From positions 62,001 to 126,000 of the forward strand of contig JACKQL020000018.1 in assembly GCA_018296165.2 (NCBI GenBank): a DNA stretch of 64,000 bases, read 5' to 3'. The position numbers were made by a program, and so were the translations under genes. The stretch is from Termitomyces sp. T153 (Eukaryota > Basidiomycota > Agaricomycetes > Agaricales > Lyophyllaceae). The notes under the pieces were generated by a model. That model was not told the origin of the DNA, did not search any database, and saw nothing but the letters and a program-made list of their open reading frames with translations. The stretch's first letter is position 1. Each line of letters opens with the position of its first letter. Below are positions 44,002-55,928 of the stretch, in pieces.

Positions 44002-47000
44002 TCAAACATAACATTGTGCCCAATTATCTCCAAATTTGCATGATACAAGATTCATACAATAAGAGGGATAATGAGAAATAATAAGAGTATTAAGGGGATG
44101 GTATAATGCATTGTGAGCATAGGCAGGAACCCACATTAACAGATGTTTAGTTGAGGTTAACACTATCCAACCACTATGTCTGCACTTCCACATAGCATAT
44201 TGACTATCCTGCACTCTTGCAGATTTATTCTTTGAAGGAAAGACAATGGACTTCCCATCAGGTGAGAATGCAATAGATGTGAAAAGGTCAGTGTGACCAT
44301 TTAATTTATGTGGCTGTTTGCAACTAGAGGCATCCCACACTCTCACAGATATGTCATATGAGCCAGAGACAATGGACTTCCCATCTTGTGAGAATGCAAC
44401 TGATGTGACCATGTCAGTATGACCATTTAACTCCTGCAGCTGTCTACCACTGAAAGTATCCCACATCCTTACAGATTTGTCATATGATCCAGAGACAATA
44501 GACTTCCCATCTGGTGAGAATGAAACTGATGTGAACCTACTAGTGTGGCCATTCAATTTCTGCAGCTGTTGACCACTGGAGGCATCCCATACTCTCACAG
44601 ATGTGTCATGTGAGCCAGACACAATGGACTTTCCATCTGGTGAGAATGCAACAGATGTGACTGGACCAGTGTGGCCACTCAGCCTCTGCAGCTGTTTACC
44701 ACTGAAGGTATCCCACACTCTCACAGATTTGTCAAATGAGCCAGAGACAATGGACTTCCCATTTGATGAAAATGCAACAGATGTGACCTTATCAGTATGG
44801 TTATTTAACTTCTGCAGCTGTATATAACTAGAGGCATCCCACACTCTCACAGATATATCATTTGAGCCAGACACAATAGACTTCCCATCAGGGGAGAATG
44901 CAACAGATGTGACAGGGCCAGTGTGACCATTTAACTTATGCAGTTGTTGACCACTGGAGGCATCCCACACTCTCACAGATATGTCAAATGATCCAGAGAC
45001 AATGAATTTCCCATCTGGTGAGAATGCAATAGATGTAACAAAATCAGCATGGCCATTCAACTTCTGTAGCTGTCTACCACTAGAGGCATCCCACACTCTC
45101 ACAGATTTGTCATGTGAGCCAGACACAATGGACTTCCCATCTGGTGAGAATGCAACAGATGTGACAGAGTAAGTGTGGCCTTGTAATCTCTGTGGCTGTC
45201 TACCACTAGAGGCATCCCACACTCTTATAGATTTGTCAAATGATCCAGAGACAATAGACTTCCCATCTGGTGAGAATGCAATAGATGTGACAAAGTCAGT
45301 GTGGCCATTTAACTCCTGCAGCTGTCTACCACTAGAGGCATCCCACACCCTCACAGATTTGTCATATGAGCCAGACACAATGGACTTCCCATCTGGTGAG
45401 AATGCAACAGATGTGATCAGGCTTGTGTGGCCATTTAAGTCCTGCAGCTGTCTACCACTGGAGGCATCCCACACTTTCACCAATCTGTCAAATGATCCAG
45501 ACACAATGAATTTCCCATCTGGTGAAAATGCAATAGATGTAACAAGATCAGCATGGCCATTCAACTTCTGTAGCTGTCTACCACTAGAGGTATCCCACAC
45601 TCTCACAGATATGTCATAAGAGCCAGAGACAATGGACTTCCCATCTGGTGAAAATGCAACAGATGTGACACAGTAAGTGTGGCCATTTAACTTATGCAGC
45701 TGTCTACCACTGGAGGCATCCCACACCCTCACAGATTTGTCATATGAGCCAGAAACAATGGACTTCCCATCTTGTGAGAATGCAACAGATGTGACCCTGT
45801 CAGTGTGGCCATTTAAATCCTGTAGCTGTCTACCACTAAAGACATCCCACACTCTTACAGATTTGTCAAATGAGCCAGAGACAATGGACTTCCCATCTTG
45901 TGAGAATGCAACAGATGTTACACTGTTAATGTGACCATTTAACTTCTGCAGCTGTCTACCACTGAAAGCATCCCACACTCTCACAGTTATGTCATTTGAG
46001 CCAGAGACAATGGACTTTCCATCTGGTGAGAATACAATACATTTAATTGGGCTTTTCTGCAATATGCTCACTTCAGACATTGTTAGTCTACTTTCACCAA
46101 TGAGGCATGGAATGCAGGAAAACTGTTTTTTCCATCTTTGTGTCAAGGTGCTATCACTTAACCATGTTGCTAATGCTGAAAGATATAAATGTGGTGTAGC
46201 CAAGACTGCTGGACTTGACATAAAGTGAGTAGCAAAGTTAACTGTCTCATTGATGTTCTGGATGAGATACAAATGGCTGTCATCCTGTTAATATCATCCC
46301 ATCAATGTTATCAAATAGTTTAAAATCATAGCTGCCTTGCCTTTGTAATACATTCAGCAACTTCTTGAAGCATTAGGTGACACTGTCTTGATGATTGAAG
46401 TAAATTCATAGCCTCTATCCAAAACAGCACATGAATTTCAAGGAACTTTTCTAATTTGTTCAGAATATTGTTGTGCTCTTCATGTCTGGCCTTCCTTATG
46501 TGTTGTGCCCAGTGCTGACATGCATATTGCAGGACACCTGATATGTTCTCCTTGATACAAGTCTGAAGATTGGGCACTTGTGAATCCTCTAAAAATGATG
46601 ATGGTAAATTGCAGATGTTAAAGTGAAGTTCCCTTTGCATGATATCCAAGCATGAATGGGCAAGTAGAGCATGATGAGAGGCAGCATCACAGGACATGTC
46701 CATGGTAAAACTTGAAGCATTGTTCAAATGTGTTAGACATATTTTAGTTGATTCTCCTTGAGCAAATATGAAGTCTGGAAAAGAAGCATGATACCAAAAT
46801 ACCCTGTCCTCTTTGATATAGAGAACAGCATGGAGCTTTTTGATAAGATCATCAGCTCGCTCTTCCATATCCTCTACATGTATAGTATTACAGAGTCCTG
46901 CAGCAACAGAAGTGGATATACGCTCCTCTGCACAAAGAATATTATGCAGAATTTTCAAGCGAGCTGGAATAAGATTTTTTGGCACATCAAATGCTCCAGA

Positions 47001-48912
47001 TAGTATTTGATGATATAAAGCATCAACTGGTGCTAGTGCTTTTGGCATGTCTGAAAATTCTGAAGATATCATGATTTCTGGTGGGTCAAGCAGCTGCCTC
47101 ATCAGCTCATGTTGTTCTCCTAATGTTGTTCCCAATGATATATACCTCACAGCTGTTGAAGCATAAATAAACAGACCATTTGCTTTTCTTCCAAGCTCTT
47201 CAAGCTCAAGATCCTTGTGTAACTTTGACAGGGCATCATGCAAGTATGTCATAATATCTCTATCAGCCTGGTCCTGAGATACATCTTGAAGAAAACAGAC
47301 TGAGTCAGGTGGAAAGGAGTTACATAACTTAGCAAGGGCAGGATCTGGCCGACTTGTTACAAGAAACTTGAGGCCTTTCAGATGCCCACCTTGAACAGTC
47401 ATGATCAGTTTTTGAAGAAATTCTACTCCTGCTTTCCCCTCAATCTCATCCAAGGCATCAATAACTATAAGGTATGGTGGGAGGCCTGGAGAGTGGCTCT
47501 CAACAGACTTCTGCCAAGGTCCAACTAAAAGGTCATTGATTTGATCTGATAATTGTTTGTGAACAGAGTTACATTTTCTAATTGACTTTGCATATGACTG
47601 AGAGTGATGAGCAAGCTGATATGCCAAAGTAGGAATAATATATTTTTGAAGCTTTGTTTCTTCAAATTGCCTAGAGCAAAAGAATGTGGCTTGCAAAGTG
47701 TGAAACATATCCTCATTCTTATCAAAGTGCTGAGCTACAGAGTAGGCAATAGTTGATTTGCCTGAGCCTGCATGACCAGTTAGCCAAAAAACTGGTGGGC
47801 TTGTAGATGCTTGAGCCCATTCATAGATATGTTTGAGAATGGAAACACGTGTTCCTGATTGGCAAGGTCCACGAGACAATGTTGGCACACCTTCAAGATT
47901 GTAATTGTATATAGCTTTTTTAGAATGAGGCCAACTGTTGAGTTGTAATTGCTAAGAATTGAGTCAGCTCAAAACAGTTGGTTGAAGCCATGTAAATCTC
48001 ATACATCAAATAATTGATGCAGATTAGAAATATTCTGATCAATCTTGATAGCAAGCCTAACCTGAAAAAATCTAATATCAGCTTTCTATTCCACACACAT
48101 ACAAGTCATTTTACCTGGAAATCTTTTATCTCTTCATTAATGTAGTTGAAAATACCATTGAGCTGTGATTTGTCCTGCTCATTCTGAAGAATTTTCTTCC
48201 ATGTTGCATTCTTAGATATATGATGAAGTTCATGGAGCTTAATAGCAAGTTTTCTGTACAACATCAGCTTTAAAGAATAGGTGAGCAGCATTTAACACAC
48301 TCAGCAAAGCCTCTCATCATATCCTTTGAGTCTGTATCATTGTTATTGGATAATACATCTTCCATAGCACTGAGACGTTCTTGAGTTCTTTCTATCTGAG
48401 TTCTTAATTCATCATTATTGTCAGAAACAGCCTGGCATTGAATTCAGCTCATGCATCATAAAGACAAAAAGAACATACATTCTTCAGCTCAATCAGAGTA
48501 TTAACAATCCCGACAGGAACCTGGAATGGTGTTCCAGCCAATGATTTCTCAGCCTTCTTGAGCAAGAGCTCAACACCCTTCCAAGCTGTTTGGAGCCCAT
48601 CTCTCATCATGATGCCTGAGCTATGGTCTGCAGAAGAAAATACTTGTTCAGGCAAAGGACTGAGATGACCAATGTCCATTGTCCTTACCTGTATCCATGG
48701 AGCCTTGCACAGGTGAAGATACATCTGGCAAGACATTGCCTGTGATAATATCCACACAAGGGAAGCCAGTCGACTGTGAGATATATGTTCGAAGGTTGAC
48801 CTAAATACTTACGAGCAGGTGATGAATCACGACTTGTGGAAAACACTGATTTGAAGCCTCCGAAGAATTTTTGCCTCTTTGAGGAGGATTTGTCTTTCTG
48901 TTTTGCGGACAT
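44002..48912 (-). CDS. NACHT-WD40 STAND receptor, copy 2 (apparently intact)
   Basis: Exons inferred: 48813-48912, 48689-48739, 48479-48627, 48301-48431, 48115-48253, 48005-48061 (57-nt micro-exon), 46341-47951, 44002-46284; total 1506 codons plus stop, no internal stop. The last intron (46285-46340) is GC-AG (AAG|GCAAGG...TTAACAG|G). The start MSAKQKDKSSSKRQKFFGGF is basic and Ser-rich. Next comes a helical region (WKGVELLLKKAEKSL, NDELRTQIERTQERLSAME), which I infer may be a HeLo/MLKL-like bundle. NACHT: Walker A GHAGSGKST near residue 268, Walker B LIVIDALDEI near 370. A linker with ATPHLYLSALATW leads to 14 WD40 repeats plus a partial one, then a C-terminal cap with HLLMWVPAY and GDNWAQCYV. 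Known relatives act as ligand-triggered NTPase switches in allorecognition or defence; the ligand here is unknown. Confidence 0.92.
44206..46070 (-). repeat. WD40-coding tandem array, 126-bp unit, copy 2
   Basis: Fourteen full 42-residue units plus a degenerate fifteenth. Framework TSVAFSPDGKSIVSGSxDx is constant, while positions 17, 19, 26-28, 34 and 39-42 vary (Y/F/H/N at 17; K/I/T/R at 19; DF, YS, GP, DK, SR and others at 40-41). The set of variants differs from copy 1, so the arrays have diversified separately since duplication. Confidence 0.9.
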
Positions 48913-50350
48913 GTTCAGCAGCGATAGAGCTAGACAATGCGACGACGATGAACGATAGCGATAGAGAGTGCCACGAGTACACCTGCCATCTTTCCCGACG
49001 AGACCGGTGTGGCCATGTTTTGCCTAGTTCCAAATATGAGCAAGCAAGTCCCAAGGCCCCTGCTGCCGTGACCACATCCGAGTCCATCAGGCACGCTTCT
49101 CAACTATCACCTTTTCAATATGCGCGTGGGCCGGATCGTTCCATGCCGTCGCGTCTCCACCAACCAGTCATCTCATCACCTGTCTCCTTCGTGCCTGTCC
49201 AACTGATTCGGAGAAAACTCGACAGCCTCGTCTCATTGTCCCTTCTGCGCTCACAGGAATCTCCACTTTCCATGCGCGAGAAAACCGTCAATGCGGACAG
49301 GCGTCAATGACCAAACAATAGCTCGGACATTGCAATGCCCACTCGGCATTCCCTTACGACGCTCCCCGGGTCATCCACGCTGACTTGACATCTTCACCCT
49401 TGCTGCTCCTAGCTGTACAACGTTCCCGTCATGCTCACCGCTTCTGCGCCCATCCCGTTGATCAATTGATCGGCACTCGGTGCAGCCGATTGTTGTACAT
49501 GCGAGGACGATGATCCCGCTGGAAACTCGTGTCTTTGATCAGTAGAGCAACCGCAGTCATCAAGGAGGATTGTGTTAAGTTGGCGTACTAACTACTTCCG
49601 GGTCATCCTTGATGATACACGAGTCTATGCAAGAGCAACGGTAGGTACCCATCAGACATAAGGTCCATGCTGCCGGCGGTGCTCATCAGACACAAGGTCC
49701 ATGCTGCCGGCATACGACGAACGAGTTGTTCTTCTACAGCTTACATTGTTCCAGAAGCATATGCAGAGGAAAGTCGCAGTCACACTCGGACTGGCAGTCG
49801 AAGATGTCGATTTCCGGCACACGGGAATGAAGATGACGCGTTGGATGGATTAACCGCGGAAAGCTTGGTCTCACACCTACAGGAACGAGTACACGGCTGA
49901 ATCCCCCAAGAACGGCAATCGCAGCACGACCACGTTTATTAGGTACTTCACGCCGTGTAAACCACTTTTTTGCGCACTTCGCTTTCGCCATATCCCACGC
50001 TATTGGATCACGCTTGACATCGTATAGCACGAACTATCATACAAGAATACTTCGGACACGTTTACTCTGCAGCAGGGAGGGCTTGGCGTTCACGGCCGCG
50101 GAACTGAATCCTCCAGGAGCGGCGTCTGCAGCACGACCACGTTTTTCTACGGCCAGGAAACCCTTTTTTTTTTGCGCACTGTGCTTTCGCCATTATCCCA
50201 AGCGCCTGTATCACCCTTGACATCGTATAGCACGAACTATCACCATACACGGAGTACTTCGGACACCTTTATTTTGCAGTAGGGAAGGCTTGGCGTTCCC
50301 AGGGTGGAGATAGAGGGTTTACAGGAGTGTGTTGTGTGGTTCCACTGAAA
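48913..50350. other. Duplicated upstream flank of NLR copy 2
   Basis: Close match to 12862-14280, including the diverged 195-bp tandem repeat (about 49891-50083 and 50096-50290). An extra short tandem duplication, CATCAGACA(T/C)AAGGTCCATGCTGCCGGC, lies at 49648-49712. CpG content is normal. No gene is recognised. Confidence 0.55.
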
Positions 50351-53049
50351 TGAGGGAAGATGGAACGAATGACTCCATCAGAATCCATATACGTCTCCTA
50401 AGTGGCAGAAAACTGCGAAATGTTTAGAACGAGTTTGTTTGGTCTCTCTGTCTCTCTGTCTACTCTAGAATGGTATATCTGACGCATCTTCCTCATAGAA
50501 CAACCTCTGTTTTTGGCGACGAGAATTGCTCCTCTGAAACTAAATCGAAGCAGTTCCAAGGACGTGGGAATGGGGGAAGACCGCTACAGTTCGTTCCCGG
50601 GTGGTCGAAGCGCGGAATGCAGGATTCAAATCAGACTCTGCATGTAGAAGCAAACGAGTGGATAATTGATACAAGATGTGAAGGAGGAGGAAATGAGCAC
50701 TTCATGTAGATAATGTGTCGAGTAAGATTGACAGGGATGGAGGTACGAAGCCTTCTCTCGTCTCGTTTCCGGAACAATTTTTGATACTTTTTTCTCAGCT
50801 CCTGCACCTCCGTTGTTTTAGTACCATCTTCTCGAGAAGGACTGACAAACTGATGAATATTATGAAGGCTGTACATAGGTGGATTTCTCTTACATTTCTA
50901 ATCCAACCAGTTGACTTTGCCTGGAATTTCAGTTTTACAAAGTCATCTTCTCGATATTCGTGTACGAGATGGCAGTTTGGGGCCTCTCGCCTATATACCA
51001 TTATAGTGTGGACGCATGTACACAACTTGCTCAGTCAGATTCATACGTTCATCAGTCACCATCTCTCATCTACAACAAAAACTCAAACTACCCTGCCGTG
51101 TATGAACATGTAAGAATCAAACATGAAGAAAGAGGGTGTGAGTAATGAGAGAGGGTGCCCAAATTGAATATCCTAAAAGCAATGACAAATAGAGGTATGC
51201 ACTCTCGCTCCATCCCTTTTTCGAGTCAACTGTAATACCATCTGCATAGTTCCCATGCCGCTTTGAAGGCAAGAGATAAACCGTGAAAATAAGTTTCATC
51301 ATGATTTCACATACCGGAAAAACTCGTGCGAACCTCAGTAATCTACATCTGTAAAACCCCATCCTTTTCTGCCACCATTGTCCCTCTTTCGCTTGTCGAT
51401 TCTCTTGCATAGTCTTTCCTTATCTGCACAATGAGACCTGTCGTTTTCTGCGACTGGATAGTCGAACAAAATTTGGTGTAATGCACTGACATCTGACTCT
51501 TTGATATCAAAGAGGTTCGTTCCTCAATTGCGTGCCAACTCTTACCAGGAATGTTGTTTTGCATTATTTCCTTGAACCCATTAAGTCTAGTCTCGCTTGT
51601 TACAGTTGGTTTGTGGTCGTGCGACATGTTTAAGTGCACAATTACAGAAGAATTCGATGGAATCCCAACCTGTGAGGAAGTAGTAGTCCAGATAAACATC
51701 GACTGCACTGGGGCCGGTGGGTGAAGAGTTCCTTGTCAGAACCCCAGGGCTGCGTACCTGAACTAACAAGAAACATTAGCATGTGTCGATACATGCAATT
51801 TGCAACCAGGGACACTCACATTCCCCCTGCCATCGTCCTTCGCATCTGGTAAAAGCAAAACGACACAATCGTGCAGCACATGAACCTCTTTTCGATTCAG
51901 ATTGGTACAGGGGAAGATGACATCAACAGCAAGTTCAATTTTCTCGTAGATGAAAGGCAAGTCTTCTCTCACATAGTACGACAGGCCTTCAATGAGCTGT
52001 TTGACATTTTTTTCCGCTTGATCAGGTAGGTTCCACAGTGTGAAGAGGCCTCAGGTTCGACGAGGTGAAAGACTCAGCTTTGGCTTTGGGCATGGATCAG
52101 AGGATTCAGTTGTTCCTGCTTTCATTCTGAACGATTTGTGCTCTTTAAGGCTTTCTGGGAGGTCTGAATGAACAAGGAGCATCAAGACTGGACGGCGAGA
52201 AAGTATCCATCATCATGCCTCTTTGAAATATCAAGCTGCGAGTTGACCAATTTTTCCGTTAGTTGTGGATGCTGAAGATGTACAAACCAGCGCCCCAACT
52301 GACTTGAAAATCATTCCATCGGTCGAAGCTAAGACCTGAAAAAACCAGACATCACGCAAAATGGAACAAATCCAGAAGGGGTATAGGCACACACAGTGGT
52401 GAAGCGAAGGATCTTGTTTTCGATGCTCTGTGCGATCCAAAGCTGCAGGAATTCACATAAGCAAAGCTGAGAGCAGCTGGATATACAACGCCAATATCCA
52501 TCCTGGCCAACTAATTACGATATAGTTCCTTCCTTTTAGGTCACAACCATGCAAGACACCTTTTGTGTCGTCATTGAATCCAAGAATACAAAGCTTCCCT
52601 TGGTCAAAGTTCGTACATGTCCCATGGTTTGCTATCCTTTCTGTATTGAGTCCATTCAGTGTCGATAAGCTGAAGAATCGAGAGAGGTCGCAAATACGGT
52701 GTGCCAAGTCTAGGAATGAAAGTGCTAGTACTACAGCTAAGAAACATCGTTGTCAATTAACTTAACGACGGAGTATGTAACAGGGGAAGGAAGACGTTTT
52801 TAGATGCATTAAGGGAAGGAAGGAAGACGTTTTCAGATGCACTGATAAGATTAGATTGGCAAAGTCTGACAAATTCATTCAAATTCAGTGACCGCGTATG
52901 AACCTTTCTTTCTACATGTGGGCCTCTTGCCATAACTGATGTCTCAAGCACCGAAGGACAATCTGTCCCCACCGATCCAGTTGAGCCATACACTTTAAAC
53001 GCATTTCACGGGGAAGGCCGTTGAAGCATGACTTCTGTCGCTTGCTCAT
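50351..53049 (-). CDS. Unrecognised multi-exon gene, copy b
   Basis: ATG at 53049 begins MSKRQKSCFNGLPREMRLKC. A GT-AG intron then leads to LCQSNLISASENVFLP. Further minus-strand exon-like pieces: SLSTLNGLNTERIANHGTCT and KGRNYIV (52510-52690), QSIENKILRFTT (about 52400-52440), REDLPFIYEKIELAVDVIF and HVLHDCVVLLLPDAKDDG (51800-51970) ending at a GTGAGT donor, then AVDVYLDYYFLTG (about 51660-51720) after TTGTTAG, and more pieces down to 50640 (TEVQELRKKYQKLFRK). I do not recognise the family and the exon chain is incomplete. Three copies occur in this window, always 5' of the receptor or its flank and divergent from ATG18 pseudogenes where those are visible. Confidence 0.5.
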
Positions 53050-53224
53050 GAAACCCCTCAGAAAAGCTCAATTAATTCCAGAGTTAGTATGTGCGTCTCC
53101 ATGCTTACTATCTGGCCACTGAATCCATTAGTCCTCAAGATGCTCATCCGTTGTCGCAGCGCGTCCTGCTCACTAAAACTTCAACAGCCTTGTCTCATTG
53201 AGAGTGCCATCTATCCTCGCTTGT

Positions 53225-54316
53225 CTTGTCTCCACCCCACACTAAAATCCGTCCAGCGCTCTCTCCTTCTGCCGACAACTCCTACCTCGCCTACCCCTCC
53301 CCCGTCCCCTCTCCCACGCCCCCGCCCTCCTCCACGCTCCTACTCCCCGGCGACGTCCTCCTCTTCTGCACGCGCTCCCTAACAACCGCCAACGCCCTAC
53401 GCGCCCACAGATCCCCCATATCCTTCCTCTCCCTCATTTCCACCGGCACCTTACTCGCCACCCCCTCGACAAAGGTACCGTCATACGCGTCTGGAGCGTC
53501 CCCGGCGCAGAGAAGCTCTACCAGTACCGGCGTGGTACGCGCAAGACCAGGATCTACTCGATGAGTTTCAATGTCGTGGGGACGTTGTTGGCGGTTAGTT
53601 CGGCGCATCATACGGTGCATATTTTTAAGTTGGGGGGCAGAGGGGGGCTGGCCGTGCGGTTGCGGCTGCGGCGCCATCGACGGCACAGCTGCCTGCGAGC
53701 CCGTCAGAGTCGGTGGACAGCAGAAACAGCTCGCAAGGCCCAGATATGGGGTATGACGCTTTTATAGAAAAGAACCGCGCGTCCAGTGTCTCGTGCGTTT
53801 GCTCCTTGCCTCTCCTTGCTGCACGCTGACTCATCCACGCCCGCAGCTCAACACTCCGGCGCAAATCCCTCCAAATGACTAAATCCATCACACACTCAAT
53901 GGGCGAGAGCTCTGGGAACCGTCGCGCGATTTCGCGTTCTTCAGGCTTCCTACTAGCGGCGCGAGGTGCGTTGTGGCGCTTAGTGGGTGTGTGCTTGCGT
54001 GCTTCCTGCGTTCTTGTTCTTGGTCTTAATCTTTCTCACTTCCGTGCTCACCTCCCGGCTGTCACAGAACAACTCTCCACGTAATGGTCATATCATCAGA
54101 CGGATACTTCTATTCCTACATTATCGATCTTGAGCATGGAGGCGAGTGTCAGCTTGTCAAGCAGTATAGGTGCGTTACTCGTGTTCTCCCTCCTCCCTCC
54201 TTCATACACCCACTCGTTTGAACCCTGAACCGACTCTTCTTTCCTTCTTGGCTGTGTGTAGTCTGCTCGATCCCGCGGATATGAAGGGTGGGGGGGCTGG
54301 GTGGGTGTTGATGTAA
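53225..54316 (+). pseudogene. ATG18/PROPPIN (WIPI) pseudogene, copy b
   Basis: Reads [58 protein letters not shown], then after a 1-nt loss near 53470 [34 protein letters not shown] and [17 protein letters not shown]. The RRGT segment corresponds to the phosphoinositide-binding FRRG site of PROPPINs. Downstream exons match copy c almost base for base (53615-54295). A Pro-rich insertion and the lost base break the frame. Upstream blades are not recognisable before about 53225. The natural stop seen in copy c is lost by a deletion near 54300. Confidence 0.85.
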
Positions 54317-55928
54317 GACGCGTGATTTGAGGCCGAAGGCTTGCATGTATTTGTGTTTGAATTTCTTACACTCCTATTGGTTCAAAACCCTTCAAATTTC
54401 CTTTGAATGTCTGAACCTGCGCAACGGGCACAAATTTCACTTCACTATGTCCTCTTATGTGTATATGATAATATGAGTTATTGATATTAAGAAAAACTTT
54501 GGAGGAGGCACTTTCACCCCTCACCCTAGTGGTACCCTTGTGGTTTCATCACTATTCTACTTATTTGTCTCATCATCATTCCTTTTACACTCAACACAAA
54601 CCTTGACAAGCACAAAATGGAATGTAGATCAGTGTTTTCTGTCTTCTGAAATTCTGTGTACTTTGAAATTAGATGTCTGCAACACTACCACTCCCTCAAG
54701 AAACTATAGAGCATGTTGGATCCATCCTCAGTTCCTTAAGATTTACATCCTGCACATTGTTTGTCATCATATGCATCGATGTTCATGTTCATCATCTTAT
54801 CACCACACTTGCCTAACTTGATCATACCACGGACAATGGGAAAGACATTGCACATGCCCTCCAAGCAGAGGGAGTCAAGGTTGCAAATCTTGTATCTGAG
54901 ACATGTTTACTGGAAATAAAGGATCAAAATATTATTATAGGCAACGTGCAAGGTATGTACCGTTCCACTGCATGTCAGTACTGAGATCTAGGGGTGGGGG
55001 TATGGTTGGTATACTGTCATAGAACCATATGTTCCCTTCACAGTCTACAGAACAATGGTTGAAGTGCTCACTTCCACAGTGTATTACTCCCTTTAATTGA
55101 TACTGAAATTCACATCTTCCAAAAGTTCATAATGTCAGCTGATGAAGGTGAGAATAACAGCCACAACCTTTGTGAGACACTACACAAAATTAGTTTAACA
55201 CATAAGAACAGGGCAAGTAAAGGTGGACAGCAAAGGTCAAATGACCAGTGAGGAGGTTGTACTCACCATATAGAGTGCATTGAGAAAGAGGGACCTACTG
55301 CCTGTGGAAATGCAACAACCAAGGGGCAGTCACATGCTCAATATGGCATATTGAGTTAAGTAGGTAGGTCAGGGCTTGACATAAACATGGGTTCCATGGG
55401 TAAGGAGTGTTTTTGGAGGCCTCTGCATGGTTGAACATACATATTCACAGTTCCATCAAGATACCATCAGCTGTTTTTGGCTCAGTGCCAAGATTTTGGT
55501 GGATGCTGGGCTGGGAACAGTAGGGCTGGAGGGTCTCACTCAGTCTTTTTCCATGCAATGGTCTTGCATTTTCAGTTTGCACAATGGCCTTGCACTCTTA
55601 CTACCATCACCACCAGACAGGTGAGCACAGTGCAATTCATTCACCACAGTCTAACAGTCTGATACCTTTTGCAGAGTAGTGATCACCATCATTGCTGTTT
55701 GTCCCAGACATGACTTTTGCAGCAGTTTAACCATACTCTTTGATAATAGAACTCCATTTGCTTAGTTGTACTTTCCTTTTGTGCACCTTCCCTTTCCTTT
55801 AACACTTTCTTACTCTTGGACTTTATATCTCTTCTTAGATACTCTAGTATTCATAGTGTATAGCCATAGCTTTGTTGCTACATCAAGAAATTGGAAGAAT
55901 TGTTACTTCAGTGGCAGATTCCTGCTAA
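54317..55928. other. CpG-poor spacer, no gene seen
   Basis: 54340-54558 is still homologous to 32720-32935; unrelated sequence follows. A plus-strand frame at about 54820-54950 (DIAHALQAEGVKVANLVSET) could be a fragment of a protein, but I do not recognise it. Confidence 0.4.

Noticed and set aside
48625..48690. Alternative receptor exon reading SPLPEQVFSSADHSS in copy 2
   Set aside because: It would need a 29-nt intron and does not agree with copy 1 (SPLVQSSSTDHSS has different length and phase); the 61-nt and 55-nt introns ending TCTGCAG and CCACAG give matching phases in both copies.
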